64,000 nucleotides of DNA from Mycobacterium paraffinicum (GTDB taxonomy: Bacteria > Actinomycetota > Actinomycetes > Mycobacteriales > Mycobacteriaceae): assembly GCF_001907675.1 (NCBI RefSeq), contig NZ_MPNT01000022.1, positions 32,982 through 96,981 of the forward strand, written 5' to 3'. The stretch's first letter is position 1. Each line of letters begins with the position of its first letter. Under the pieces are notes generated by a model. The model ran no database searches. It was not told where the DNA came from and saw only the letters and a program-made list of their open reading frames with translations. Positions 8,814 through 18,174 of the stretch are shown here, in pieces. Position numbers and translations under genes: made by a program.

Positions 8814-9130
8814 CGTTGGATTCGTCCGTCAGGGCGGACAACCGGCTCGACCAGATGCCCATGGTGCCCGTGGCGTGCCGCGACTGCGGCGCGCGGGTGC
8901 TGGCGCGCAAGAGCAGCTGGAACCAGACCAGCGTGCAGTGGAACGCCGACGCGACGGCCCGGTGCGTCGAGTTCGCCGAGGCGCGCGAGATCTCCGCGCA
9001 CGCCGGCCGGGGTGTGTTCCTGGTGTGCTCGGCGCTGAGCGAGTCGATCCTGGACGCGGTGCGAGCGGGCGCGTTGTCGATCGTGGAGGAGGCGGTGGCG
9101 GACGCCCCCGGGCTCACGGGCGGTCGCTGA
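8810..9130 (+). CDS. Small four-cysteine protein coupled to the KshA-like oxygenase
   Basis: A 106-residue cytosolic protein. Seen: Cys23-x2-Cys26 in VACRDCGARVLARKSSW, then Cys52 and Cys73, a set that could bind zinc or an iron-sulphur cluster; no signal peptide or membrane helix. It starts within the ATGA of the oxygenase stop codon, so it is translationally coupled and very likely works with it, for example as an assembly factor, electron-transfer or substrate-handling partner. I recognise it only as a conserved companion of actinobacterial Rieske oxygenases and assign no activity. Its 3' end overlaps the convergent ATPase gene by 17 bp. Confidence 0.75.
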   Translation: MTLDSSVRADNRLDQMPMVPVACRDCGARVLARKSSWNQTSVQWNADATARCVEFAEAREISAHAGRGVFLVCSALSESILDAVRAGALSIVEEAVADAPGLTGGR

Positions 9131-12100
9131 CCACCTCTGCCGAAACCCGGTGCTGGTGTCGGTCCACCAATTTCAACGCGCGCGCGGCCTTCGCCGGGGC
9201 CGTCAGCACCGCCGTGTGCGGCGCCCGGGATCCGCTGTGCTGCGGCGGTTGTGCGGCGGACTCGGCGGGCTCGTCGGGTTCCGGGTCATCGGTGGGTGGT
9301 GACTGTCCGTCCCTGCGGCCCGACCGCAACCGGTTGGCGGCGGCGACGGCGAGGACGGCGGCTGTGGCGGTGCCCAGCCCCTGCGCCCAGCCCACCGGGC
9401 CGACCGGCGTGCAGCCCAGGAGTTGGCTGATCCCCGGAGTGGTGATCATCGCCGTGAACGCGGCGAAGGAGCCGGCGGCGGTGAGCAGCACCAGGGGCGC
9501 GTGGGAGTCGACCACGGTCTGGCCCAGCTCGACGGAGACCAACGAGATCAGCGCGACGGTGGAGGCTCGCTGCGGTAGCCCGGTCACCGAGGCCATCAGC
9601 CAGGCCGTGGTGGCCGCGGTGGCGGTGAGCGCCCCGCGCGCTACCACGGTTCGCATGAGCGCGCGCTCGTCGATGCCGTGCCCCACCCGTTGCACCGGCC
9701 CCGCGGGCGTGCTGACGGCGACCGCGGTCGCGGGCAACGCGTCGGTGAGCATGTTGATCAGCAGCAACTGCCGGGTGTTCAGCGGCGAGATCCCGGTGAT
9801 CGCGGTGCCGATGACCGAGAAGATCACCTCGCCGGCGTTGCCGCCGAGCAGGCCGGCCACGGCCGCCTGGACGCCGCGCCACAGCCGGCGTCCCTCGTCG
9901 ATGGCGGCCACCAGCGTCTCGATCCGGCCGTCGGTCAGGACCAGGTCGGCGGTGGTGTGGGCGGAGTCGCTGCCGCGCGCCACCACACCGACGCCGACGC
10001 TCGCGGCCCGGATCGCGGCGGCGTCGTTGGCGCCGTCGCCCACCATGGCGCACACCCGCCCGGCGCGCTCGAGGGTCTGGACGACCTGCACCTTGTTCTC
10101 CGGGGACATCCGGGCGAAGATCACCCGCTCGGACGCCGCGCGCTGCTGATCCTGCCGGGACAGCCCGTTCCACTCGGACCCGGTGATCACCTGGTCGGCG
10201 CTCACCGACACCCCGAGCTCGCGGGCGATGGCGGTGGCGGTGACGGGATGGTCGCCGGTGATCAGCCGGATGCCCACGCCCCGGTCGGCCAGGTCGGCCA
10301 GCAACTGTGGCGCCTGGGGCCGCGGCGTGTCCGAGAGACCCAGGAACCCGGTCAGCGTCAACCCCGTGGCGCAGAGCTCGGTGATGCCGTCGGGGTCTTT
10401 CCGTAGCGACCGCGCCTGCGCCGCGGTCAGGCGGCGTTGCGCCACCGCGATCGTGCGCAGTCCCGCGGTCGTCAGGGCGGCGACCGCGTCGTCCACCTCC
10501 GCGCCGACTTCCCCGCACGCCGCCAAGACCACTTCCGGCGCGCCCTTGACGGTCAGCTGCGTCCCCGTCACCGAGGCCGAGAAGGCCCTGCCGGAGCGGA
10601 ACGGCAGATGGGTGTCGGGTTCGGACCGTGAACCGGAACCCGCTACCGCCTCCGCCGCCTTGATGATGGCTTCGTCGGTGGCGTGGACATGCGGGTTGCC
10701 GTCGTCCGCCGGCGCGGCCTGGGCGGCACACCGCAGGACGTCCTCGCGGGAATGCTCGGCCACCGGCTGCACCTCGGCGACTCGCAGCCGGTTCTCGCTC
10801 AGCGTCCCGGTCTTGTCGAAGCAGACCACCTCGACGCGGCCAAGGGCCTCCGCCGCGCGTGGCACCCGCACCAGCGCCCCGCATTCGCCCAGCCGCTGCG
10901 CCGACGCGGATTGGGCGAGGGTGGCCATCAGGGGCATGCCCTCGGGGACGGCCGCCACGGCGACCGCGATGGCGCTGCCGAGGGCCTGGCGCAGGCCGCC
11001 GGCGCGGAGCAAGCCGAGCCCGCCGACCAGGATGCCGCCGCCCGCGCTGAACGGGAAGGCGCGGCTCATCAGCTGGCTGAGTTGATGGTGCAGCCCGACG
11101 GTCGGCAGGTCACCGGACGCCAGTTCGGCCGCGCGACGCGTCTGGGTATCGGCCCCGACGGCGGTCACCACCGCGACCGCGGTGCCCGCCACCACGGTGG
11201 TCCCGGCGTAGATCATGCAGCGGCGCTCGGCCAGTTCCGCTCCGGGCGTGGCCTCGACCTGCTTCTGCACCGACAGGGACTCACCGGTCAGCGACGATTC
11301 GTCGACCTCGAGGTCGTGCGCCTCGATCACCCGAGCGTCGGCGGGCACCACCTCGTCGCTGCGCACCTCGATCACATCGCCGGGGCGCAGCTGCTCGACG
11401 ACGACTTCGCGGTAGCCGCGCACCGCTTCCGGCCCGTCCGCGACCAAGCGCGCCGGCGGGGTCTGCTGGGCCAGCAGGCGGTTCAGCCGGTTCTCGGCCC
11501 GAAGCTGTTGGGCCGTCGACAGCAGCGCGTTCCCGGTCAACACCGCGCCGACCAGTATCGCGTCGGCCGGTGACCCCAGCACCGCGGTGGCCGCCGAACA
11601 CAACCCGAGCAGCGGTGTCAGCGGGTCGCCGGTGAGCTCGGCGAAGGCCGCCCTGGCGAATTCCCACGCCGCGGCGGGGAACCCCGCGCCGTCGTGTCCG
11701 GATTCCGGTGCGTCGGGCTCGTCGGGGTCGCGCAGCGACGCCAGCACCTCGTGGACCCGCTCGGCCGACATCGCGTGCCACTCGAATGCCGGCGCCGGCC
11801 GGGGCACGGGGGTGCGAATCGTGCCGAGCGCCAACAGGTATCCCGACAGCAGGCCCGCGACGGCGCCGATGGTCACCGGGCCCGGCCCGCGCAATCTGCG
11901 CACCCCGGGCACCATGAACAACGCGCCCAGCGCCGAGGCGCCCGCCGAGATCGCGATGCCCTGCTGGCTCGCCCTCCTGGCCGCCGGTAGCGCATGCAGC
12001 ACCCGCCACGCTCCGGCCAGGTCGTCGAGGACCAGGTCCGCGTTCCAGGGCGGCGGGGCATCGGCGCCCGGCCTGATGCCCAGCGCCACGTCGGCGCCCG

Positions 12101-13607
12101 AAAGGGCCTGCGCGCCGGAGGAGGACAGCGCCGCGACGGTGTGGCCGTCCCGCTGCAGCGCGGACACCGCGTCTGCAAGCGCGCGGTCGATGTCGCCGTC
12201 GCCGGCCGGGTGGACGTCGTCGAACGCGGGACGCAGGTCACCGAGCAGCTCGGTGTCGATGCACACCAGGCGCGCACCGGAGTCGCGCGCCCGGGTGATC
12301 AGAGCCGACGCGAGCGGATGGGGGGCCGGGGCGATGAGCGCCTCGACGGCATCGCCGCCGTCCGCTTCGTCGGTGGCGCCCACGGGAATGCGGTGCCAGC
12401 CCGGGGTCGGGCCTTCGTCGAGCAGTTCTTGGGCGCGGGTCCAGACCTGCTGCAGGTCTGCGTCGCGAGCGCCGCGGACGCGAACCACCCGCATCTGGGC
12501 GTCGCACAGCACGCGGGGATCGATCAGCACCGCATCGACCTTGTCGAGCCGTCGCAGGCTTTCGGGCCGCAGCGGTAGCACCGCGTGCCGGTCGGCCAGG
12601 CCGCGCCCGAGGGTGGTGGCGAACGCCTCGTGCGTGGTGCGCATCGCCTTCGGCGAGGTCGCCAGCGCGGCGTTCGACGCCATGGTGACGTTGCGGGTGA
12701 GCGCCCCCGTCAGGCCGACACCGATCAGCTGGGCCCACGCCACGCGCTTCCCATGACGTTCGATCGGGCCGGCCGGGGCGGGAACCGCGCGCGGCAAGTG
12801 GTGCAGTTCCGATTCGTCGGCATGCCGGGCCAATTCCGGCTCGTAGCGGGCCCATGCCCGCGCGGCGGCCCGGGACTCGGCGGCCTTGAAGCCTTGCATC
12901 GCCAGGTCGACGGACAGCTTCGCCGGTGACAACGTGACGACATGCGCGGCGGTGCTGAACACCGACAATGCGGTGTCCGTGGCGCCGGGGCCGATCCCGC
13001 CCTCGAGTGCGCGACGCAGCCACGGTTGGTGATTCGCGATCGCCGACACGGCCTCGACGGCGATCGGGGCAGCCGGCAACCGCAACGCCCGGCCGGCGAC
13101 CGCGACCGCGAACCCGGCGGCGTTGACGGCGAGCATCGCGCCGCGGGTGACCAACAGCAGCCCGTCGCCCGGCAGGCTGTCAGGCCGCGTCGAGTCGCTT
13201 GTCCCGTAATCCTTTTCGAGGTCGTCGAGCACCGAGCAGAGGTCGTCGAGCGATGCCGCGTCGTCGTCGATCTCGACAACGGCTCGCGACAACGGACGGT
13301 TCAGGCTGACCCGCGTGACGCCGGGCTGCGCCTGCAGTGCGGCGACGACGGCGCGGCCACGCGCCACCCCGCTCATGCCGTCGACGCCGCGCACCTCGAT
13401 CCACAGGCGGCCATCGCCGCGCCCGCACCGCCGGCTCAGCGTGGAGCGGGAAACCTCACCCGAGAGCACCTTTGCGCCCACGCGGACGGGCAGCGTGGCG
13501 ACATCAAGGCCGGCGGCGGCCAACTTGGCGGCCGCGTCGCCGAGTCCCGCGGCGGCCCCGAGCCCCGTCGAGATGACCCGCAGCGGCGAAAGCTGTCGCA
13601 CGCGCAA
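9114..13607 (-). CDS. ctpI: CtpI-type cation-transporting P-type ATPase
   Basis: A 1497-residue membrane ATPase matching mycobacterial CtpI, which is unusually long for a P-type ATPase. Seen: an N-terminal extension of about 650 residues with two degenerate ferredoxin-fold, HMA-like stretches lacking the CxxC metal pair and a few membrane segments; then a P2-type core with actuator motif SLTGESLSVQKQ, phosphorylation motif CFDKTGTLSENR (about residue 930), the hinge GDGANDAAAIRAA, and a cluster of C-terminal helices. The transported ion is not established; P2-type similarity suggests Ca2+ or Mg2+ rather than a heavy metal. The 285-bp upstream region holds a candidate operator. Mtb Rv0107c is the presumed orthologue. 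Confidence 0.88.
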   Translation of the reverse strand: MRVRQLSPLRVISTGLGAAAGLGDAAAKLAAAGLDVATLPVRVGAKVLSGEVSRSTLSRRCGRGDGRLWIEVRGVDGMSGVARGRAVVAALQAQPGVTRVSLNRPLSRAVVEIDDDAASLDDLCSVLDDLEKDYGTSDSTRPDSLPGDGLLLVTRGAMLAVNAAGFAVAVAGRALRLPAAPIAVEAVSAIANHQPWLRRALEGGIGPGATDTALSVFSTAAHVVTLSPAKLSVDLAMQGFKAAESRAAARAWARYEPELARHADESELHHLPRAVPAPAGPIERHGKRVAWAQLIGVGLTGALTRNVTMASNAALATSPKAMRTTHEAFATTLGRGLADRHAVLPLRPESLRRLDKVDAVLIDPRVLCDAQMRVVRVRGARDADLQQVWTRAQELLDEGPTPGWHRIPVGATDEADGGDAVEALIAPAPHPLASALITRARDSGARLVCIDTELLGDLRPAFDDVHPAGDGDIDRALADAVSALQRDGHTVAALSSSGAQALSGADVALGIRPGADAPPPWNADLVLDDLAGAWRVLHALPAARRASQQGIAISAGASALGALFMVPGVRRLRGPGPVTIGAVAGLLSGYLLALGTIRTPVPRPAPAFEWHAMSAERVHEVLASLRDPDEPDAPESGHDGAGFPAAAWEFARAAFAELTGDPLTPLLGLCSAATAVLGSPADAILVGAVLTGNALLSTAQQLRAENRLNRLLAQQTPPARLVADGPEAVRGYREVVVEQLRPGDVIEVRSDEVVPADARVIEAHDLEVDESSLTGESLSVQKQVEATPGAELAERRCMIYAGTTVVAGTAVAVVTAVGADTQTRRAAELASGDLPTVGLHHQLSQLMSRAFPFSAGGGILVGGLGLLRAGGLRQALGSAIAVAVAAVPEGMPLMATLAQSASAQRLGECGALVRVPRAAEALGRVEVVCFDKTGTLSENRLRVAEVQPVAEHSREDVLRCAAQAAPADDGNPHVHATDEAIIKAAEAVAGSGSRSEPDTHLPFRSGRAFSASVTGTQLTVKGAPEVVLAACGEVGAEVDDAVAALTTAGLRTIAVAQRRLTAAQARSLRKDPDGITELCATGLTLTGFLGLSDTPRPQAPQLLADLADRGVGIRLITGDHPVTATAIARELGVSVSADQVITGSEWNGLSRQDQQRAASERVIFARMSPENKVQVVQTLERAGRVCAMVGDGANDAAAIRAASVGVGVVARGSDSAHTTADLVLTDGRIETLVAAIDEGRRLWRGVQAAVAGLLGGNAGEVIFSVIGTAITGISPLNTRQLLLINMLTDALPATAVAVSTPAGPVQRVGHGIDERALMRTVVARGALTATAATTAWLMASVTGLPQRASTVALISLVSVELGQTVVDSHAPLVLLTAAGSFAAFTAMITTPGISQLLGCTPVGPVGWAQGLGTATAAVLAVAAANRLRSGRRDGQSPPTDDPEPDEPAESAAQPPQHSGSRAPHTAVLTAPAKAARALKLVDRHQHRVSAEVVSDRP

Positions 13608-13795
13608 CCCCTTTCAAACACAAGACGAATGGTTGCTTCGCGGTTATTCGCGAGAGGAGGCCGCTGATCGTCGTTGGCCGCGGCTGCAAACCCGACCAAC
13701 CTACCCCGCGGGAACGGGGCCAGCAACCTGAGGCGTCCCCGCGTAACGATCATGTAAAAACTGATCGGAGCTGTTAGGGAGCATCGATCAAAATG

Positions 13796-13809
13796 TTTGG
13801 CAAGCCAAA
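13796..13809. promoter_or_regulatory. 14-bp palindrome upstream of the P-type ATPase gene
   Basis: TTTGGCAAGCCAAA is a perfect 6-2-6 inverted repeat in the 285-bp non-coding stretch between the ATPase start (13607) and the end of the flavoprotein gene (13893). It lies about 190 bp upstream of the ATPase start in a locally AT-richer segment. It could be a repressor or activator site. Nothing else recognisable, such as a magnesium riboswitch, was seen in this stretch. Confidence 0.4.
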
Positions 13810-13892
13810 TTCTTACATTGAGCAAAGCCGAATGGGCCGTTGGGGTTACGCCCGCCCCGGCCTGGCGTTACGGCCGCAGGCAGCGCCGCCCA

Positions 13893-15359
13893 CTAGCCCT
13901 TGGCCGCGGACCGGCCCGCGCGGCGGCCGTAGAAGCTGCCGTCACCGAGCGAGATGCCGCTGGCGTAACCCCACGCGGCCAGCCCGGCGGTGCAGCGCCC
14001 GGCGGCGAAGAGACCGGGGATGGGTTCTCCGCTGACGTGGAGCACCTCGGCGTCCAGCGTGGTGGCCAGGCCGCCCAGGGTGAACCCGCCGGTGTTCTCC
14101 CGCAGGTCGATGGCGCCGACCGGGGAACCGATGGGCTTCAACCACTCCGGCTTCTTGTGCAGCAGCGGGTCCTCGCCGCGGGCGGCGCCCTCGTTGTAGG
14201 CGGCGACGGTCGCCTGCAGCGATCCCGGCGCCAGGCCCATGTCGCGTTCGAGGTCGGCGACGGCGTCGGCCACCCAGGTCGCCGGGCGCAGCATGAATTT
14301 CGGGGACCACGACGCCATTGCTTCTTGCTGGGCATCGTCGTCGATGATCAGGAACGCGATGTTGTCCTGCTGGTAGAGCGTGAGCTGGCCGATGCGGCCG
14401 GGGTAGGTGTCCTCGGCGACGTAGCGCTGGCCGCGACCGTTGACCAGGATGCCGCGCACCAGCTGCTGAGGGTCGATGAAGAACGCCACCTCGGTGGCGT
14501 CCATGTGCGCCAAATCGGCGCCCAGCGCCTGGGCCATGCGGATCGCCTGCCCGTCGTGCTGCTCGATGGAGGCGGCCGGGCGCCCGGCGATCCGCGGGGC
14601 GTACCTCGCCACCATCGCGTCGTTGTAGGCGAAGCTGCCCGTCGCGAGCACCACGCCCTTGCGGGCCCGGACCGCGATGTCATTGCCGTACTGGCGCGCG
14701 CGAATCCCGACCACCCGGCCGTCGGCTTCCACGATCAGGCGCTGCACCCGCACGTCGTAGAGCGCGCGTGCGCCGGCGGCGGTGGCGGTCTCGACGAGCG
14801 GCTTCATCAGCATGTAGCCCGCGCTGGCTTCGCCCTGCTTCTTGTTCGACATCTGCGGGACGTGCCCGCGCGGGGCGGGGGAGGCGATCGTGTTGAAGGG
14901 GTAGGCGTTTTCGCCGCCGCTGTACATCAGGCCCTGGTCGCCCATCGGCTCCCAGCCGGGCTCGGAGAAGAACTCCGCCTTGAACGGAACGCCGCAGCCG
15001 ACGAGCCACTCGAAGTGGGCCACGCTGCCGGCGCAGTAGTCGGCGATGCGGTCCGGGTCGGCGCCGGGCCCCATCGCGATGTTGAGGAACGCCGCCATGT
15101 TGTCGACGGAATCATCGAAGCCACAAGCCTTTTGCAGGGGCGTGCCGCCGCCGAGGTAGATGAACCCGCCGGCCATCGCCGCCGCCCCGCCCCACGAGCC
15201 GGTGCGTTCGGTCACCAGCACGTCGGCGCCGGAGCGCGCCGCCTCCACCGCCGCGGCGGCGCCCGCCACCCCGTAACCGGCGATCACGACGTCGGCCTCG
15301 TCGTCCCATGACGTGATCGACGCGGCGGGGATCGGCGTGACGTCGGTGTCGGGCGTCAT
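13893..15359 (-). CDS. FAD-binding dehydrogenase (KstD/flavocytochrome c family)
   Basis: A 488-residue flavoprotein, the second KstD-family member in the window but a different subgroup from the one at 5.9-7.6 kb. Seen: FAD motif VVIAGYGVAGAAAAVEAARSG with ERTGSWGGAAAMAGG, the strand RKGVVLATGSFAYN, and C-terminal GLFAAGRCTAGLAAWGYASG. The KstD C-terminal catalytic Tyr-Gly motif is not obvious, so delta1-dehydrogenation is less sure; 3-keto-4-ene or 9-OH-type substrates are possible. The ATG is chosen because it gives a 4-base ATGA overlap with the upstream HsaC-like gene. Last gene of the apparent operon 17470-13893. Confidence 0.82.
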   Translation of the reverse strand: MTPDTDVTPIPAASITSWDDEADVVIAGYGVAGAAAAVEAARSGADVLVTERTGSWGGAAAMAGGFIYLGGGTPLQKACGFDDSVDNMAAFLNIAMGPGADPDRIADYCAGSVAHFEWLVGCGVPFKAEFFSEPGWEPMGDQGLMYSGGENAYPFNTIASPAPRGHVPQMSNKKQGEASAGYMLMKPLVETATAAGARALYDVRVQRLIVEADGRVVGIRARQYGNDIAVRARKGVVLATGSFAYNDAMVARYAPRIAGRPAASIEQHDGQAIRMAQALGADLAHMDATEVAFFIDPQQLVRGILVNGRGQRYVAEDTYPGRIGQLTLYQQDNIAFLIIDDDAQQEAMASWSPKFMLRPATWVADAVADLERDMGLAPGSLQATVAAYNEGAARGEDPLLHKKPEWLKPIGSPVGAIDLRENTGGFTLGGLATTLDAEVLHVSGEPIPGLFAAGRCTAGLAAWGYASGISLGDGSFYGRRAGRSAAKG

Positions 15360-16264
15360 AACCGCATGGCCGCGGGCATTTCGCCGATCCACTGGTGACC
15401 CCAGTAACTGTCGGCGGTGATTTCCTCTGCCGTGTAGTAGGTTTCGTCGACCCGCATGCCGTCGGTGCCGAACTCGATGTCCCAGTCGCCGGGAGCGCGC
15501 ACGTAGAACGACACCATCTTGTCATTGGTGTGGCGGCCCAGCGTGGACGACAACTGGAAGCCCTCGGCGGTCACGCGGTCCAGCGCCTGCCCGACGGCGT
15601 CCAGGCTGTCGACCTCCACCATGATGTGCACCAGACGCGGGTCGCGCTGATGTGCGGCCGGCACGATCGCCAGGCTGTGGTGCCTTTCGTTGATGCCCAG
15701 GAAGCGAACCCGCACGGGCCCAAACTCTTTCGGCAAGGGCACGCGGAACGCGCCGCGGGAGCGGAAGCCCAGCACCTCGGTGTAGAAGTCGAACAGCCCG
15801 CCCGGGTCCGTCGCCGGTATCACGACGTGGCCCATGCCCTGGTCGCCGGTGACGAATTTCGCGCCGAACGGGGTGACGACCGGGCTGTGGTCGAGCACCG
15901 CACCGTGGAAGACCTCGAGCGTGGTGCCGGCCGGGTCTTCGAACGTGATGACCTCTTCCACCCGGCGGGCCTCGGCCTCGTCGGTGGACAGTTGCTTGAA
16001 CGGGGTGCCCGCGGCGTCCAGGGTCGCCTTGACCCGCTGCAGCGCCGGGCGGTCACGCACCTCCCAGCCGACCGTCAGCACCCGGTCGGTCTCACCGGGC
16101 ACCACGATGAGCCGGGCGGCGCGTTCGTCCATCCGCAGGTACAGCGCCTCCGGGTCGGGACCCTTACCTTCGGCGAAACCCAGGACCCCGAAGGCGAATT
16201 GCCGCCAGCGGTCGATGTCGTTGGTCGAAATGGTGATGTAGCCAAGGCTTTTCAGGTCGGTCAA
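15356..16264 (-). CDS. HsaC-like extradiol ring-cleavage dioxygenase
   Basis: A 302-residue two-domain type I extradiol dioxygenase that cleaves catechol-like rings meta to the hydroxyls with Fe(II). Seen: full iron triad His146 (QGMGHVVIP), His213 (LVHIMVEVD) and Glu264 (WDIEFGTDG), plus second-sphere motif RHHSLAI and GRHTNDKM. Length and motifs closely follow HsaC, the 3,4-DHSA dioxygenase of cholesterol catabolism, yet the first domain and the loop near residues 175-185 differ, so this is best seen as a paralogue. It is transcribed 9 bp after the HsaA-like gene and overlaps the flavoprotein gene by four bases. Confidence 0.9.
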   Translation of the reverse strand: MTDLKSLGYITISTNDIDRWRQFAFGVLGFAEGKGPDPEALYLRMDERAARLIVVPGETDRVLTVGWEVRDRPALQRVKATLDAAGTPFKQLSTDEAEARRVEEVITFEDPAGTTLEVFHGAVLDHSPVVTPFGAKFVTGDQGMGHVVIPATDPGGLFDFYTEVLGFRSRGAFRVPLPKEFGPVRVRFLGINERHHSLAIVPAAHQRDPRLVHIMVEVDSLDAVGQALDRVTAEGFQLSSTLGRHTNDKMVSFYVRAPGDWDIEFGTDGMRVDETYYTAEEITADSYWGHQWIGEMPAAMRL

Positions 16265-16273
16265 CGTGCTCTC

Positions 16274-17470
16274 CTAGATCAAAGCCCGCAGGGGGCCATC
16301 GGGAGGATCGATACCCAACGAACTCAGCGCCGACGCGTGATAGGTGGTGCCCGGCATGTGGATGGCGTGCAGCTGGCCGACGTGCACGTCGCGCCAATAC
16401 CGTTGCAGCGGCTTGTCCATGCGGGCCGCGTTGCCGCCCGAGCGGGCGAAGATCTCGTCGACCGCCGAGACCGCGCGCCACACCGCGCGGATCTGGGTGC
16501 GCCGACCCGCCGCGCGGTCGGCGAACGACACCTCCTTGCCCGCGGCGACCATGTCGTAGATGCGGTCGGCGTTGGCCAGCAGCTCCTGGCGGGCGGCGTT
16601 GATGTCGGCGGCCGCCTCGCCGATCGCGAACATGACGTAGGGGTCGTCCTTGATGGCGGTTCCGGTGGCGCCCACGCGTTCGCGTTGGTAGTCCAGGTGC
16701 GCGGCCAGGGCCCCCTCGGCGATGCCGATCGTGGCCGCCGAGATGCCCAGCGGGAACATCGTCGACCACGGCATCAGATACAGCGGTTCGGTCATGCCGG
16801 CCTCCCGCTGGGCGGTGCCGTCCATCACCTTCGTCGCGTCCATCGTGCGGTAGGACGGGACGAACGCATCGGTGACGATGACGTCCTTGGAGCCGGTTCC
16901 GCGCAGCCCCACCACGTTCCACGAGTCCTCGACGATCTCGTAGTCCTTGCGCGGCAGGATCATGTGCAGCATCTGCGGCGGCATGATCGGGATGCCCTTG
17001 TCGTCGCCCAGCATCGCGCCCAGGATGATCCAGTCGCAGTGGTCGGTGCCCGAGCTGAACTGCCAGCGGCCGTTGAAGATGTAGCCACCGTCGACCGGCT
17101 TGGCCACCCCCTGCGGCGCGTACGGCGAGGCCATCCAGGTGTCGACGTCGTCGGCCCAGATCTCGGCCGCGACCTTCGGGTCCGCGTAGGCCAACTGGTA
17201 GGGGTGCACGCCGACCACGCCGACGATCCAGCCGGCGGCGGGGTCCAGCGCCGCGGTCGCCATCGTCGTTTCGGCGAACTCGCGGGGGTGGACCTCGAAC
17301 CCTTGGTACTGCTTGGTCTGCAGCATCCGGATCAGGCCCGCCCCCTTCATCAGCTTCACGCTGTCGTCGGTGAGCCGGCCGATCCGCTCGGCCTCGGCGG
17401 CCTGCTCGCGCAGCTGGTCGCCTAGTTCAATGACCCGGTCGATTACCCGGTTTGGAACCCGCTCGCTCAT
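16274..17470 (-). CDS. HsaA-like flavin-dependent monooxygenase
   Basis: A 398-residue protein of the acyl-CoA dehydrogenase fold, group D flavin monooxygenases, close in length to HsaA (3-HSA hydroxylase). Seen: helical N-terminal domain, the central segment GGYIFNGRWQFSSGTDHCDWIILGA typical of HsaA/HpaB-like hydroxylases, and NVVGLRGTGSKDVIV. In HsaA the reduced flavin comes from HsaB; no HsaB-like reductase is in this window. The ATG at 17470 is chosen for its AAAGGA site upstream and because the preceding in-frame residues are low-complexity. First gene of the operon running into the HsaC-like gene and divergent from an NTF2-fold gene. Confidence 0.87.
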   Translation of the reverse strand: MSERVPNRVIDRVIELGDQLREQAAEAERIGRLTDDSVKLMKGAGLIRMLQTKQYQGFEVHPREFAETTMATAALDPAAGWIVGVVGVHPYQLAYADPKVAAEIWADDVDTWMASPYAPQGVAKPVDGGYIFNGRWQFSSGTDHCDWIILGAMLGDDKGIPIMPPQMLHMILPRKDYEIVEDSWNVVGLRGTGSKDVIVTDAFVPSYRTMDATKVMDGTAQREAGMTEPLYLMPWSTMFPLGISAATIGIAEGALAAHLDYQRERVGATGTAIKDDPYVMFAIGEAAADINAARQELLANADRIYDMVAAGKEVSFADRAAGRRTQIRAVWRAVSAVDEIFARSGGNAARMDKPLQRYWRDVHVGQLHAIHMPGTTYHASALSSLGIDPPDGPLRALI

Positions 17471-17577
17471 GCTGTTGTCCTTTTGTTCCTGGCGTACTAA
17501 AGGTGTACCGCAGTCGGTGCCGGACCAGAAGGTGATCGGGGTGAACTCGCCGCGCGGTGGGCAAGAGGAGGACGACC

Positions 17578-18060
17578 ATGAGTGAGATCGACGAGCTGTC
17601 CGCACGGCTGCGCCGCCTGGAGGATGAGCGGGACATCGCGCGGCTGATCGCGTCGTACGGCCCGGCGGTGGATGCCGGCAATGCCGAGGCCACCGCGGGA
17701 CTCTGGGCGAGCGACGGCAGCTACGACGTCGACGGCTGGCGCATGGAGGGCCGGGCCGCCGTGCACGCCATGGTCGACTCGTCGGCCCACCAGAAGCTGG
17801 TGGCCAAGGGGTGCTGTCACTTTCTGGGGCCGTGCGTCGTCACCGTCTCCGGCGATTCGGCGGTGGCGCTGTGTGAGTCCCTCGTGCTGATCCGCGACGG
17901 CGACGGCTATCGCGTATGGCGTTGCACCGCAAATCATTTCGTCCTCCACCGAGTCGGCGGACAATGGCGGATCGGTGCGCGCACCAGCCGGATTCTGGAC
18001 GGCAATCCCGACGCCCACGCGCTGCTGGCCGCGGGCCTGTCGGGCTCTGACCTGCCTTGA
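17578..18060 (+). CDS. NTF2-like / SnoaL-like protein
   Basis: A 160-residue single-domain protein of the NTF2-like superfamily: N-terminal helix ERDIARLIASYGPAVDAGN, the AGLWASDGSYDVDGW strand, and a C-terminal sheet ending HRVGGQWRIGARTSRIL. The family includes ketosteroid isomerases, scytalone dehydratase and polyketide cyclases. Start chosen for AGGAGG immediately upstream. It is divergent from the HsaA-like operon across 107 bp and converges on the HsaD-like gene, so a role in isomerising or dehydrating the same cyclic substrate is plausible, but the catalytic residues were not assigned. Confidence 0.8.
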   Translation: MSEIDELSARLRRLEDERDIARLIASYGPAVDAGNAEATAGLWASDGSYDVDGWRMEGRAAVHAMVDSSAHQKLVAKGCCHFLGPCVVTVSGDSAVALCESLVLIRDGDGYRVWRCTANHFVLHRVGGQWRIGARTSRILDGNPDAHALLAAGLSGSDLP

Positions 18061-18096
18061 CGGCGCGACCGCTAGATCCGGATGGCGGCGACGCGT

Positions 18097-18114
18097 CCCC
18101 CAGCTCCGCGGGGG
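18097..18114. terminator. Weak G/C hairpin between convergent genes
   Basis: CCCCC and GGGGG arms separated by 8 bases lie in the 114-bp gap between the converging NTF2-like and HsaD-like genes. There is no T-tract, so a terminator role rests only on its position; the motif may also be a scattered GC-rich intergenic word. Confidence 0.25.
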
Positions 18115-18174
18115 TGCCCCCAGCGCCCGGCTGCGCCGCGCTTGCGATCGCCACGGCCGGGCCCCCGATCTCCG

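Noticed and set aside
8875-10149. 424-codon frame antisense to the P-type ATPase
   Set aside because: Composition (Ala/Ser/Thr/Arg low complexity) and lack of motifs fit a reverse-frame shadow of the ATPase gene.
13608-13892. Magnesium riboswitch (M-box-like) before the P-type ATPase
   Set aside because: No helical framework or conserved purine-rich core could be traced; only one short palindrome.
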